Source: Salipiger mucosus DSM 16094 (GTDB lineage: Bacteria > Pseudomonadota > Alphaproteobacteria > Rhodobacterales > Rhodobacteraceae). Taken from it: a stretch of DNA of 64,000 bases. The notes under the pieces were generated by a model, which saw only the letters and a program-made list of their open reading frames with translations, was not told the DNA's origin and did not search any database. A program made the translations under genes and the position numbers. Where the stretch lies: NCBI RefSeq assembly GCF_000442255.1, contig NZ_KE557279.1, forward strand, positions 113,030 to 177,029, in the 5' to 3' direction. Below, piece after piece: positions 54,967 through 64,000 of the stretch. Position 1 is the stretch's first letter, and each line of letters opens with the position of its first letter.

Positions 54967-56595
54967 TCAGTGGCCGCCGATGATGCCCGTGCGCACGTGG
55001 TAGTCCACGGCCAGCGCGTATTCCGGGTCGTCCTCGGAATCGACCATCAGGTGCCCGGCCTTGGTCAGCAGCCGGTGGCAATCGCGCGACAGGTGCCGCA
55101 GCTGGATGCGCTTGCCGGCGGCTTCGTATTTCGCGGCCACGGCCTCGATCGCCTGCAGCGCGGACTGGTCGACCACGCGGCTGCCCTCGAAGTCCACGAT
55201 CACCGTCTGCGGATCGTCCTCGATCTGGAACAGCTCGACGAACCCGTCCGACGAGCCGAAGAAAAGCGGCCCCTGCACCTGGTAGACCTTCGCGCCCTCG
55301 GGCGTGCGGTAGGTGCGCGCGTGGATGCGCCGCGCGTTGTTCCAGGCGTAGGCCAGCGCCGAGACAATCACGCCCACGACGACCGCCACGGCAAGGTCCT
55401 CGAGCACCGTGACGACGGTCACCAGCACGATGACGAAGGCATCCGTCAGCGGCACGCGGAACAGGATCCGCAGCGAGTTCCAGGCGAAGGTGCCGATCAC
55501 CACCATGAACATCACGCCCACCAGCGCGGCGAGCGGAATGAGTTCGATCAGCGGCGAGGCGAAGAGGATGAAGCACAGCAGGAAGAGCGCCGCCGCGATG
55601 CCCGCGATCCGGGTGCGGCCGCCGGAATTCACGTTGATCATCGACTGGCCGATCATCGCGCAGCCCCCCATGCCGCCGAAGAAGCCGGTGACGGTATTGG
55701 CCACGCCCTGCGCGATGCATTCCTGGCTCGCGCCGCCACGCTGGCCGGTCATCTCGCCGACGAGGTTCAGTGTCAGCAGGCTCTCGATCAGGCCGATGGC
55801 GGCGAGGATCACCGCGTAGGGCAGGATGATTTCCAGCGTTTCGAGGTTGAGCGGCACCATCGGCACGTGGAAGGCCGGGAAGCCGCCCTGGATGGAGGAC
55901 AGATCGCCCACGCGCGGCGTGTCGAGCCCGAAGACGATGACGAGGGCCGCGGTCACCGCGATCCCGGCCAGCGGCGCCGGCACGATCTTGGTGACCTTCG
56001 GCAGCAGCCAGATCACCGCCATGGTCAGCGCCACGAGCCCCAGCATCAGGTAGAGCGGCATGCCCGAGAGCCATTCACCGCCGCCAGCACCGTGAGCCGA
56101 GACCTCGGCCGTGCCCGGCACCTTGAACTGCGTGAGCTGCGCCATGAAGATCACGATGGCGAGGCCGTTCACGAAGCCCAGCATCACCGGGTGCGGCACC
56201 AACCTTATGAACTTGCCCCAGTGCAGCGCCCCCGCGATCATCTGCAGGATGCCCATGAGCACCACCGTCGCGAAGAGGTACTCCACCCCGTGCTCGGCCA
56301 CCAGCGCCACCATGACCACCGCGAGCGCCCCCGTCGCGCCCGAGATCATGCCGGGCCGCCCCCCCAGGACCGAGGTGATAAGGCCCACCAGGAAGGCCGC
56401 GTAGAGACCGACCAGCGGGTGCACGCCCGCGACGAAGGCAAAGGCCACCGCCTCGGGCACCAGCGCCAGCGCGACGGTCAGACCCGACAGCACATCGGTC
56501 TTGACCTGCCCGGGCGTGAGCCGGGTGGTGGGCGCGACACTGAGGTCGGGCATCGTGATACGGTTGGCGTAGCGGGCGAGCAGCGGCTTGGCCAT
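54967..56595 (-). CDS. SulP family anion transporter with STAS domain
   Basis: The 542-residue membrane protein has about eleven helices with the SulP blocks GLTVALALVPEAVAFAFVAG, GGRPGMISGATGA and GFFGGMGGCAMIGQSMINV, then a C-terminal STAS domain (residues about 430-530) with VDFEGSRVVDQSALQAI. Members carry sulfate, bicarbonate or other anions. ATG 56595 is chosen with AGGACCC upstream. Substrate not assigned; BicA-like bicarbonate transport is possible. Confidence 0.92.
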   Translation of the reverse strand: MAKPLLARYANRITMPDLSVAPTTRLTPGQVKTDVLSGLTVALALVPEAVAFAFVAGVHPLVGLYAAFLVGLITSVLGGRPGMISGATGALAVVMVALVAEHGVEYLFATVVLMGILQMIAGALHWGKFIRLVPHPVMLGFVNGLAIVIFMAQLTQFKVPGTAEVSAHGAGGGEWLSGMPLYLMLGLVALTMAVIWLLPKVTKIVPAPLAGIAVTAALVIVFGLDTPRVGDLSSIQGGFPAFHVPMVPLNLETLEIILPYAVILAAIGLIESLLTLNLVGEMTGQRGGASQECIAQGVANTVTGFFGGMGGCAMIGQSMINVNSGGRTRIAGIAAALFLLCFILFASPLIELIPLAALVGVMFMVVIGTFAWNSLRILFRVPLTDAFVIVLVTVVTVLEDLAVAVVVGVIVSALAYAWNNARRIHARTYRTPEGAKVYQVQGPLFFGSSDGFVELFQIEDDPQTVIVDFEGSRVVDQSALQAIEAVAAKYEAAGKRIQLRHLSRDCHRLLTKAGHLMVDSEDDPEYALAVDYHVRTGIIGGH

Positions 56596-56843
56596 CGGGA
56601 GGGTCCTATTCTTTCCTGGGTGCGGGGCCGCGGATACTGCAATGCAGCGCGAAAGGCCACCCGTTAGCGCAAATCCGCGCCGCCGAGGCGTGATCCGGGG
56701 CCACAGCAGCGACCGGCGCCAAAGCGCTGCGCACATGGCGCGCCACCCCGCGCGATCCCGGTGCCGGCCATCGGGGCCGGCCTTTCCTTCCCCGCCCGCG
56801 CGATGCAGTCTGCGCGCAGGCAAGGCGACAGGAGACAAAGGGC

Positions 56844-57716
<873 letters not shown>

Positions 57717-57760
57717 GCGGCCGCGCCCGCTCGCGTTATGGGTTCAGGTTCTTTCATGCT

Positions 57761-57779
57761 ATGCTCGGAATACGAGCAT
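57761..57779. promoter_or_regulatory. Inverted repeat upstream of the peptidoglycan peptidase gene
   Basis: ATGCTCG (57761-57767) and CGAGCAT (57773-57779) are perfect 7-base arms around GAATA, 20 bases before the ATG at 57799. It can act as an operator or as an RNA hairpin near the ribosome site. Confidence 0.45.
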
Positions 57780-57798
57780 TTCAGCACGGAGAATTTTC

Positions 57799-58635
57799 AT
57801 GAACCGCGACACGATTCGCATCATTCAGCGACGCCTGGCCGAGCTTGGCCATTACTCCGACGAGATCGACGGCATCCGCGGCGACAAGACCCACGCCGCG
57901 GTGCACTTGGCGATGACGGGCCTCGGCGCCGATGTGCCCGCCGACTGGCCCGAATGGTCGGAGAAACGCCAGACCATCGGCTTCCTGCAGCACTACTGCT
58001 GGTCGAAGGAGATCGACGCCGGCCGCATCGACGGCTGGTGGGGCCCGCAGACCGAGTTCGCCGCCTGGGCGCTGGCGCAGCTTCTCGAGACCGGCGCAGT
58101 TCCGACCTTCCGCGACATCACCCCCTCGGAAGCCAACCCGAACGGCTGGCCCGACGAGGGCGGCGTGACCGCCTTCTACGGGCCGCACGGCGCCACCGAC
58201 TGGAGCCGCCCGCCCCCGAAGCTGGTCAAGGTGACCTCGCCCTATCCCTTCAAGATCGCCTGGAACCTGGCACAGAAGCGCAGCTTTCTCTGGGCGCACG
58301 AACGCACGGCGGACAGCCTCGCGCGGGTGCTGAAGGAGATCTTCCGCCATTACGGCGAGGCCGAGATCGACCGGCTGTCGATCAACGTCTTCAGCGGCGA
58401 CTACAATCCGCGCAAGAAGCGCGGCAGCGCGCACCAGTGGTCGATGCACTCCTGGGGCATCGCCTACGATTTCGACGACCAGAACAACAAGCTGCGCTGG
58501 GGCGCCGACCGCGCGCGCTTTGCCCGGCCGGACTACGAGGCCTTCTGGAACATCTGGGAAGCCGAGGGCTGGGTCTCGCTCGGCCGTACGGAAAACCGCG
58601 ACTGGATGCACGTCCAGGCGGCCCGCCGTCACTGA
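57799..58635 (+). CDS. Peptidoglycan-binding / M15-like peptidase, endolysin-like
   Basis: The 278-residue protein has no signal peptide. Residues 1 to about 90 form a peptidoglycan-binding-like repeat (IQRRLAELGHYSDEIDGIRGDKT, then IDAGRIDGWWGPQTEFA). The C-terminal half has SMHSWGIAYDFD and DWMHVQ, which supply the His, Asp and His of M15-type D,D- or L,D-peptidases. Such a layout without signal resembles phage endolysins. No other phage gene is nearby, so it may be a captured lysin used in a stress or transfer system. Confidence 0.75.
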   Translation: MNRDTIRIIQRRLAELGHYSDEIDGIRGDKTHAAVHLAMTGLGADVPADWPEWSEKRQTIGFLQHYCWSKEIDAGRIDGWWGPQTEFAAWALAQLLETGAVPTFRDITPSEANPNGWPDEGGVTAFYGPHGATDWSRPPPKLVKVTSPYPFKIAWNLAQKRSFLWAHERTADSLARVLKEIFRHYGEAEIDRLSINVFSGDYNPRKKRGSAHQWSMHSWGIAYDFDDQNNKLRWGADRARFARPDYEAFWNIWEAEGWVSLGRTENRDWMHVQAARRH

Positions 58636-58641
58636 CCTTTT

Positions 58642-58681
58642 CCCCCGCGCCGCGCTGGCCTAGGGTGGCGCGGCGCGGGGG
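58642..58681. terminator. Strong GC hairpin after the peptidase gene
   Basis: CCCCCGCGCCGCGC (58642-58655) and GCGCGGCGCGGGGG (58668-58681) are perfect 14-base arms around 12 bases, 7 bases after the stop. No T-run follows on the plus strand, so termination or message protection are both possible. Confidence 0.55.
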
Positions 58682-58717
58682 TCCTCCCCGGCCCTTGTCC
58701 GCTTCGGGGAGTTGGTC

Positions 58718-59341
58718 ATGCCGCTGGATCTCTGGTTCGCCTTCGTCGCCGCCGCGACGGCGCTTCTGCTGCTGCCCGGGCCGACCGTGCTGCTGGTGCT
58801 GTCCTATGCGCTCTCGCAGGGGCGCAGTGTCGCGCTGGCCACCGCCGCGGGCGTGGCGTTGGGGGATCTCGCCGCGATGACAGCCTCGCTTGCGGGGCTC
58901 GGCGCGCTGGTCATGGCCTCGGCCACGCTCTTCACCGCGCTGAAGTGGGTCGGCGCCGTCTACCTCGTGTGGCTGGGCTGGCGCCTGCTGCGCACCGCGC
59001 CCGCCGAGGGCCTGCGCGTGCCGCAGGCCGAGGTCTCGGCCCGCGGCGTCTTCGGCCATGCCGCCATGGTGACCGCTCTGAACCCGAAAAGCATCGCCTT
59101 CTTCATCGCCTTCGTGCCGCAGTTCGTCGATCCGGCGCTCCCGCTGCTGCCGCAGTTCGCCATCCTGACGGCCACCTTCGTCACCCTCGCCGCGCTCAAC
59201 GTGCTGGCCTACGCACTGGCGGCCGACCGGCTGCGCCAGGTCATCGGCCGGCCCTCGGTGATCGCCTGGTTGACCCGCGCCGGCGGCGCCGCGCTGATCG
59301 GCATGGGTGTGCTCACCGCAACGCTTCGCCGCGCCACCTGA
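58718..59341 (+). CDS. LysE family translocator (amino acid exporter)
   Basis: The 207-residue membrane protein has about six helices with [42 protein letters not shown] and [19 protein letters not shown], the standard LysE/RhtB pattern. It probably exports an amino acid. I chose ATG 58718 over the TTG two codons earlier. It ends 11 bases before apt. Confidence 0.92.
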   Translation: MPLDLWFAFVAAATALLLLPGPTVLLVLSYALSQGRSVALATAAGVALGDLAAMTASLAGLGALVMASATLFTALKWVGAVYLVWLGWRLLRTAPAEGLRVPQAEVSARGVFGHAAMVTALNPKSIAFFIAFVPQFVDPALPLLPQFAILTATFVTLAALNVLAYALAADRLRQVIGRPSVIAWLTRAGGAALIGMGVLTATLRRAT

Positions 59342-59352
59342 AAAGAGGTTCC

Positions 59353-59892
59353 ATGCCCGACAATCGCCAGATCCAGGATTACATCCGCCCCATCGTCGAC
59401 TTCCCCAAGGAAGGCATCGTCTTTCGCGACGTGACCACGCTCTTCGCCTCGCCGAGGGGCTTCCGCATGGCGGTGGACCAGCTGCTGCATCCCTACGCCG
59501 GCACCCGCTTCGACAAGGTCGTCGGGCTTGAGGCGCGCGGCTTCATCCTGGGCGGCGCCGTGGCGCACCAGCTTTCGGCGGGCTTCGTGCCGATCCGCAA
59601 GAAGGGCAAGCTGCCCGCAGCCACCATCGCGGAAAGCTACACGCTGGAATACGGCGAAGCGGTGGTCGAGATCCACGACGACGCCATCGCACCGGGCGAG
59701 CGCGTGCTGCTGGTCGACGACCTGCTCGCCACGGGCGGCACGGCCGAGGCCGGCATCAAGCTGGTGGAGCGCCTGGGCGGCGAGATCATCGGTTGCGCGT
59801 TCCTCGTCGACCTGCCCGACCTGGGCGGCCGCGCGCGGCTCGAGGGGCTGGGCATGGACGTCCACGCCCTCTGCGCCTACGCTGGCGACTGA
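59353..59892 (+). CDS. apt: Adenine phosphoribosyltransferase
   Basis: The 179-residue enzyme makes AMP from adenine and PRPP. Signatures are [40 protein letters not shown] and the PRPP loop [21 protein letters not shown] precedes the ATG. It works with MtnP encoded upstream to recycle adenine from methylthioadenosine. Confidence 0.96.
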   Translation: MPDNRQIQDYIRPIVDFPKEGIVFRDVTTLFASPRGFRMAVDQLLHPYAGTRFDKVVGLEARGFILGGAVAHQLSAGFVPIRKKGKLPAATIAESYTLEYGEAVVEIHDDAIAPGERVLLVDDLLATGGTAEAGIKLVERLGGEIIGCAFLVDLPDLGGRARLEGLGMDVHALCAYAGD

Positions 59893-59900
59893 CGCGTGCG

Positions 59901-59924
59901 GCCGTCCGCCCGCGGGCGGACGGC
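59901..59924. terminator. Perfect palindrome between convergent apt and phaZ
   Basis: A 24-base perfect palindrome (arms 59901-59912 and 59913-59924, beginning GCCGTCCGCC) lies between the two converging genes. As RNA it gives a stem of about 10 pairs in either direction. It is a likely two-way terminator without T-run. Confidence 0.6.
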
Positions 59925-59936
59925 GCGAGGCCAGGG

Positions 59937-61202
59937 TCAGGCCGCGTTCGTGTTCGCGGCCTGGCGCGAGGCGTCAGAGTTCATGTCGATGAACTCCAGC
60001 ACCAGCGGGCGGATGTTGTTGCGCCAGCTCTTGCCCGCGAAGATGCCATAGTGGCCCGCGCCGGGCTCGAGGTGGCTGGCCTTCAGTCGATCCGGAAGCC
60101 CGGTGCACAGGTCCAGAGCCGCCACGCATTGCCCGGGCGCCGAGATGTCGTCGTTCGCGCCCTCGACCGTCTTCACGGCGACATCGGTGATCTTGCCGAT
60201 ATCGACCTTGTGGCCGTCGACGACGAACTCGTTCTTGGCGATCTCGGTGTTCTTGAAGATGCGTTCGACTGTCGAGAGGTAGAACTCGGCCGTCATGTCC
60301 ATGACCGCGAGATACTCGTCGTAGAAACGGTTGTGCGCGTCGTGGTCCGAGGCCTCGCCGCGGCTGACGCGGAACATCTGGTCGGTGAAGGCCTTCGAGT
60401 GGCGCTCGGCGTTCATCGACATGAAGGATGCGAGCTGCAGCAGGCCCGGATAGACCATCCGGCCGACGCCCGGGTACTTGAACCCGACGCGCTGGATCAT
60501 GGTCTCCTCGAGCTGGCCCATGGTCACGCGGTGGCCGAAGTCGGTGACGTCGGTGGGCGTGGCGCTCGGGTCGATCGGACCGCCGATCAGGGTCAGCGTG
60601 CGCGGCTGCGCATCGGGATCGAGCTCTGCCAGATAGGCCGTGGCCGCCAGCGTCAGGGGCGCCGGCTGGCAGACCGCGATCACGTGGCTGTCGGGGCCGA
60701 GCGCGCGCATGTAGTCCATGAGGTAGAGCGTGTAATCCTCGATATCGAACTTGCCGGCCGAAATCGGAATGTCCCGCGCGTTGTGCCAGTCGGTGACATA
60801 GACCTCGGCATCGGGGATCAGCGACAGCACGGTCGAGCGCAGCAGCGTCGCGTAGTGGCCCGACATCGGCGCCACCAGAAGGATCTTGCGCGGCTTTTCC
60901 TCGCGCCCGGCGACGTCGAAGTGCAGCAGGTCGCCGAAGGGCTTTTCCACCACCGTGCGGATGTTCACGAGGTGATCCTTGCCGTCCTCGCAGGTGATGG
61001 AGCGGATGCCCCAGCTGGGCTTGACCACCATGCGCTCGAACGAGCGTTCGATGACCTCGCCCCAGGCCGCCATCATCCCGATCATCGGGTTCGGAATGCC
61101 GGCGAAGGCCGGGTAGGACGCCAGCGTCTTGGCGGTCGAGCCGAGCCACTGGTTCGTGTTCCGGAAAGTCTCCATCAGGTCGTAAGTCGCCATGTAGCGC
61201 AT
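59937..61202 (-). CDS. phaZ: Intracellular polyhydroxyalkanoate depolymerase
   Basis: The 421-residue cytoplasmic enzyme breaks down stored polyhydroxybutyrate. It has the intracellular PhaZ pattern: KILLVAPMSGHYATLLRSTV, VYVTDWHNARDIP, the Cys nucleophile in HVIAVCQPAPLTLA, GGPIDPSATPT, and the His in EPGAGHYGIFAG. ATG 61202 follows GGAGACCC. It is divergent from phaC across 166 bases, the usual arrangement in Rhodobacterales. Confidence 0.94.
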   Translation of the reverse strand: MRYMATYDLMETFRNTNQWLGSTAKTLASYPAFAGIPNPMIGMMAAWGEVIERSFERMVVKPSWGIRSITCEDGKDHLVNIRTVVEKPFGDLLHFDVAGREEKPRKILLVAPMSGHYATLLRSTVLSLIPDAEVYVTDWHNARDIPISAGKFDIEDYTLYLMDYMRALGPDSHVIAVCQPAPLTLAATAYLAELDPDAQPRTLTLIGGPIDPSATPTDVTDFGHRVTMGQLEETMIQRVGFKYPGVGRMVYPGLLQLASFMSMNAERHSKAFTDQMFRVSRGEASDHDAHNRFYDEYLAVMDMTAEFYLSTVERIFKNTEIAKNEFVVDGHKVDIGKITDVAVKTVEGANDDISAPGQCVAALDLCTGLPDRLKASHLEPGAGHYGIFAGKSWRNNIRPLVLEFIDMNSDASRQAANTNAA

Positions 61203-61368
61203 GGGTCGGGTCTCCTTGTGACAGGGGCCGAGGCAGCCTCTTCGCCGCCCGGGCGCCCCTCCCCTGCGCCCTGGGTCAACTTGCACGTTCCACGCGTTCC
61301 GCCGCTTTGCCCCTGAGTGCCACGACGTATAAGGTGGATCGGGGGAAAGATAGGGGGGATTCGTTGTC

Positions 61369-63165
61369 ATGACAACAGAAGCGACCGAACCAGGCCCGGA
61401 GCAGGACACGCTGACGGCAAATCTCGCCCGGATCGAGGAGCTTACGCAGAGGCTCGTCGAGGCGCTCGCGCAGCGCCGTCCGGGCAATCCTGCGCTCGGC
61501 GGACCCGAGCCGGGGCTCTACGCCAAGGCGGCGCAGGCCTACTGGCAGGAGTGGATGCAGAACCCCGCCAAGGTCTTCGAGCAGCAGGTCGGCTACTGGG
61601 GCAAGTCGCTCACGCATTTCATGGAAGCGCAGCAGGCGCTTGCCCGCGGACAGCTCTCGCCGCCCGAGGATCCGGGCCCCAAGGACCGCCGCTTCAAGAA
61701 CCCGCTGTGGGATTCGCATCCCTACTTCAACTTCATCAAGCAGCAGTACCTCATCAGCTCGGAGGCGATCCGCGAGGCCGTCGACGAGATCGAGGACCTC
61801 GATCCCACCGAGAAGCGCCGCCTGCGCTACTTCGCCCAGCAGATCACCGACATGCTGGCGCCGACCAACTTCTTCGCGACCAATCCCGACGCGCTTCAGA
61901 AAGCCGTCGAGACCGAGGGCGAGAGCCTCGTGAAGGGGCTCGAGAACCTCGTCGCCGACCTCGAGGCGAACAACGGCGAGCTGGTCGTGCGGCTGGCCGA
62001 CGAAGAGGCCTTCCGGATCGGAGAAAACATCGCGACCGCGCCCGGGCAGGTGGTCTGGCGCAATCACATGATGGAGCTGATCCAGTACTCTCCGACCACC
62101 GAGAAGGTGCACGAGACGCCGATCGTGCTCTTCCCGCCGTGGATCAACAAGTACTACATCCTCGACCTCAAGGAATCGAACAGCCTGATCCGCTGGATCG
62201 TCGACCAGGGCTACACGCTTTTCGTGGTCAGCTGGATCAACCCCGACGAAAGCTATGCCGATGTCGGGCTCGAGGACTACATCGACGACGGTTTCCTCAC
62301 CGCCATGCGTGTCGCCCGCGAGATCTGCGGCGTCGACCGCGTCAACGCGGTGGGCTACTGCATCGCGGGCACGACTCTGGCCCTCGTGCTCTCGCTGCTC
62401 AAGAAGCGCGGCGACAAGCAGGTGAAATCGGCCACCTTCTTCACCGCACTCACCGATTTCTCGGACCAGGGCGAGTTCACGCCCTTCCTGCAGGACGATT
62501 TCATCGACGGCATCGAGGACGAGTGCAACCGCTCGGGCATCCTCAAGAGCTTCATCATGTCGCGCACCTTCTCGTTCCTGCGCTCGACGGACCTGATCTA
62601 CACGCCCGCGATCCGCTCCTACATGATGGGCGAGACGCCGCCGGCCTTCGACTTGCTCTACTGGAACGGTGACGGGGCCAACCTGCCCGGCCGCATGACG
62701 ATGCAGTACCTGCGCGGGCTCTGCCAACGCAACGAGTTCGCCGAGGGCCGCTTCCAGCTGAAGGGCGAGACGCTGGACCTGGCCGACGTCGACGTGCCGC
62801 TGATCTCGATCACCGCCGAGACCGACCACATCGCCGCCTGGAAGGACTGCTACCGGGGCGTGCAGAAGATGGGCTCGCGCTCCAAGACCTTCGTGCTGTC
62901 GGAATCGGGCCACATCGCCGGTATCGTGAACCCGCCCAGCAAGAAGAAGTACGGCCACTACCTGAACCCCGACCTCAAGCTTCCGGCAGAGGAATGGCAG
63001 GCGCAGGCCGACTACCACGAGGGCTCCTGGTGGGGGCACTGGGAATCCTGGCTGGGCAAGCGCTCGGGCAAGATGGTCCCGGCGCGCGAGCCCGGCGATT
63101 CGGCGCATCCGCCGCTCTGCCCGGCCCCCGGCACCTACGTCACGGTCAAGGCCAACCAAGGATAA
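61369..63165 (+). CDS. phaC: Class I poly(R)-hydroxyalkanoate synthase
   Basis: The 598-residue enzyme polymerises 3-hydroxyacyl-CoA into storage polyester at granule surfaces. The nucleophile is Cys331 in VGYCIAGTT, with Asp in TAETDHIAAW and His in ESGHIAGIVNPPS. WINKYYILDL, VVSWINPDESYAD and WNGDGANLPG are conserved in class I synthases. A G-rich ribosome site stands before ATG 61369. phaP follows after a 134-base gap containing the probable PhaR site. Confidence 0.96.
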   Translation: MTTEATEPGPEQDTLTANLARIEELTQRLVEALAQRRPGNPALGGPEPGLYAKAAQAYWQEWMQNPAKVFEQQVGYWGKSLTHFMEAQQALARGQLSPPEDPGPKDRRFKNPLWDSHPYFNFIKQQYLISSEAIREAVDEIEDLDPTEKRRLRYFAQQITDMLAPTNFFATNPDALQKAVETEGESLVKGLENLVADLEANNGELVVRLADEEAFRIGENIATAPGQVVWRNHMMELIQYSPTTEKVHETPIVLFPPWINKYYILDLKESNSLIRWIVDQGYTLFVVSWINPDESYADVGLEDYIDDGFLTAMRVAREICGVDRVNAVGYCIAGTTLALVLSLLKKRGDKQVKSATFFTALTDFSDQGEFTPFLQDDFIDGIEDECNRSGILKSFIMSRTFSFLRSTDLIYTPAIRSYMMGETPPAFDLLYWNGDGANLPGRMTMQYLRGLCQRNEFAEGRFQLKGETLDLADVDVPLISITAETDHIAAWKDCYRGVQKMGSRSKTFVLSESGHIAGIVNPPSKKKYGHYLNPDLKLPAEEWQAQADYHEGSWWGHWESWLGKRSGKMVPAREPGDSAHPPLCPAPGTYVTVKANQG

Positions 63166-63184
63166 CAATCCCTTGGACGCCATT

Positions 63185-63226
63185 GCTGCGGCGCAGCATT
63201 TCACTCTTGAAATGCTGCGCCGCAGC
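63185..63226. promoter_or_regulatory. Long inverted repeat with two CTGC-N3-GCAG motifs upstream of phaP
   Basis: Arms 63185-63203 and 63208-63226 are a perfect 19-base inverted repeat around CTCT. Each arm holds a CTGC-N3-GCAG site (63186-63196 and 63215-63225). As I recall, this is the operator type of the phasin repressor PhaR in Rhodobacter and Paracoccus. The element lies 20 bases after phaC and 74 bases before phaP. It may also end phaC transcription as a hairpin. Confidence 0.65.
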
Positions 63227-63299
63227 GTGCATATTCCTGTAAGCCCGAGGAAATAGGGCGGGGTGGGCCCGCCCGGGCAGACAGACAGGATTTTGAACT

Positions 63300-63755
63300 A
63301 TGGCCGCCAAGACCCAAGACTTCACCGCCATGATGAAAGACATGATGGGCGCATTCCCCGTGGACACCAAAGCCATGGACGAAGCGTTCAAGACCTCCGC
63401 GACCCTGAACGAGAAGCTCTCGGCCGTCGCGCTGGAAGCCGCCGAGAAGTCGACCGAGCTGTCGGCCAAGTGGACCAAGGACACCCTCACCAAGATGTCC
63501 GAAATGTCCAAGGCCAAGAAAGAGCCGGCAGACTACGCCAAGGCGATGACCGAGTTCGCATCGGCGCAGGCCGAAGTGACCGCCGAGAACATGGCCGCCT
63601 TTGCCGAGATCGCGAAGAAGGTCCAGATGGACACCGTCGAGCTGATGATGGCCGCAGGCAAGGACTTCTCCGAAGACGCCACCGCCGCCATGAAGAAGGC
63701 CACCGACGAGATGACCGCGACCGCCAAGAAGGCATCGACCGCAGCGGCCAAGTAA
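63300..63755 (+). CDS. phaP: Phasin, polyhydroxyalkanoate granule protein
   Basis: The 151-residue protein is Ala- and Lys-rich, mostly helical and without membrane segments. TLNEKLSAVALEAAEKSTELSAKW and the final KKASTAAAK fit the phasin_2 family, which coats storage granules. It follows phaC and is preceded by a PhaR-type repeat. phaR may lie beyond the right edge. Confidence 0.92.
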   Translation: MAAKTQDFTAMMKDMMGAFPVDTKAMDEAFKTSATLNEKLSAVALEAAEKSTELSAKWTKDTLTKMSEMSKAKKEPADYAKAMTEFASAQAEVTAENMAAFAEIAKKVQMDTVELMMAAGKDFSEDATAAMKKATDEMTATAKKASTAAAK

Positions 63756-63781
63756 TTCCTGCCCTTCCGGGCAGACCAGGA

Positions 63782-63818
63782 CATTGCGCCCCTCTCCTCC
63801 CAATCCTTCGGCGCAATG
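63782..63818 (+). promoter_or_regulatory. 3' hairpin after phaP
   Basis: CATTGCGCC (63782-63790) pairs with GGCGCAATG (63810-63818). It stands just before the terminator and may stabilise the abundant phaP message. Confidence 0.5.
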
Positions 63819-63821
63819 ATC

Positions 63822-63853
63822 GGGGCGGGCTCTTCGGAGCTCGCCCCTTTTTT
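63822..63853 (+). terminator. Rho-independent terminator of phaP
   Basis: GGGGCGGGCTC (63822-63832) pairs with GAGCTCGCCCC (63837-63847) with one G-T pair and a TTCG tetraloop, followed by six T (63848-63853). It is a strong canonical terminator. Beyond it, to 64000, I see no gene. Confidence 0.88.
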
Positions 63854-64000
63854 CATCAACCGACCGATGTTCGCAGGATGCGCCCCCGGCCTCGGCTGGC
63901 GCACAGTTCCGCGCCTTGACGCCGAAGGCCTCGCGGTCGACGGAGGGTGACGGGCTGTGCCACGCAGGCCCCCTCATCCAAACCAGCGATCAGGACCTTT

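Noticed and set aside
56637-56647. CTGC-AAT-GCAG, a match to the PhaR-type motif between sulP and mtnP
   Set aside because: An 8-base match is expected about once in a window of this size, it is not repeated, and neither neighbour relates to storage polymer.
57799-58635. Prophage remnant suggested by the endolysin-like gene
   Set aside because: Neighbours are mtnP, lysE and apt; no integrase, holin, capsid or attachment repeats are visible.

Overview
The window is about 64 kb of GC-rich bacterial chromosome. Its gene content points to an alphaproteobacterium of the order Rhodobacterales (Roseobacter/Rhodobacter relatives). The main clues are an opgG-opgH-opgC periplasmic glucan operon with a small gene between opgG and opgH, a phaZ / phaC-phaP polyhydroxybutyrate locus with a CTGC-N3-GCAG type inverted repeat before phaP, lysC next to ptsP, many TRAP and ABC transporters, and dense operons with ATGA/GTGA stop-start overlaps. 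I saw no rRNA, tRNA, CRISPR array, insertion sequence or phage block. No gap between genes exceeds about 300 bases; the longest (52528-52807, 15207-15466, 56596-56843, 63756-64000) are commented on where something is visible.

Layout. 1-8.3 kb: a plus-strand operon with the end of a UPF0280 gene, two paralogous DUF1185 genes, a VanA-like Rieske oxygenase, and a complete branched-chain-amino-acid-type ABC importer whose two permeases are fused. A MarR regulator and a small Dabb protein follow. It looks like uptake and oxidation of a small, probably cyclic, acid that I cannot name. 8.3-9.4 kb: pabB (folate). 9.4-10.4 kb: a LysR gene. 10.4-15.2 kb: opgG, an opgI-position small gene, opgH and opgC on the minus strand; opgC carries a frameshift. 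15.5-16.2 kb: an SDR oxidoreductase.

16.2-33.8 kb is a sugar-acid catabolic region, mostly on the minus strand. A talarate/galactarate dehydratase, an RraA-family protein, 5-dehydro-4-deoxyglucarate dehydratase, a hydroxyacid dehydrogenase, a polytopic membrane protein and a TRAP transporter (DctP, fused DctQM, and a 40-residue membrane miniprotein) lie downstream of a divergent GntR regulator. The same AT-rich palindrome overlaps the predicted -10 of both the dehydratase and dctP promoters. A peptide-type ABC transporter with a coupled hydroxyacid dehydrogenase, a DUF475 membrane protein and a frameshifted DMT transporter follow.

34-43.2 kb is a second acid-sugar cluster. It contains a cytoplasmic sialidase-like beta-propeller, a PdxA2-type dehydrogenase, a DapA-type lyase, an iron alcohol dehydrogenase, a GntR regulator coupled to a DUF1537 four-carbon acid-sugar kinase, a LysR regulator, a (frameshifted) hydroxyacid dehydrogenase and an enolase-superfamily enzyme. 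Kinase plus PdxA2 suggests conversion of a tetronate-like acid to dihydroxyacetone phosphate.

43.3-64 kb is mostly housekeeping: a trypsin-like protease, serS, a TspO-like protein, a zinc metallopeptidase, der, lysC, ptsP, a structured intergenic element, EcsC, a GNAT acetyltransferase, a flavin reductase, SulP, mtnP and apt (methylthioadenosine and adenine salvage), a peptidoglycan peptidase, LysE, and phaZ / phaC-phaP. Four genes (opgC, the DMT transporter, one hydroxyacid dehydrogenase, GNAT) need 1-base corrections to be open. Three of the corrections fall in G/C homopolymers, so assembly error is at least as likely as true decay.
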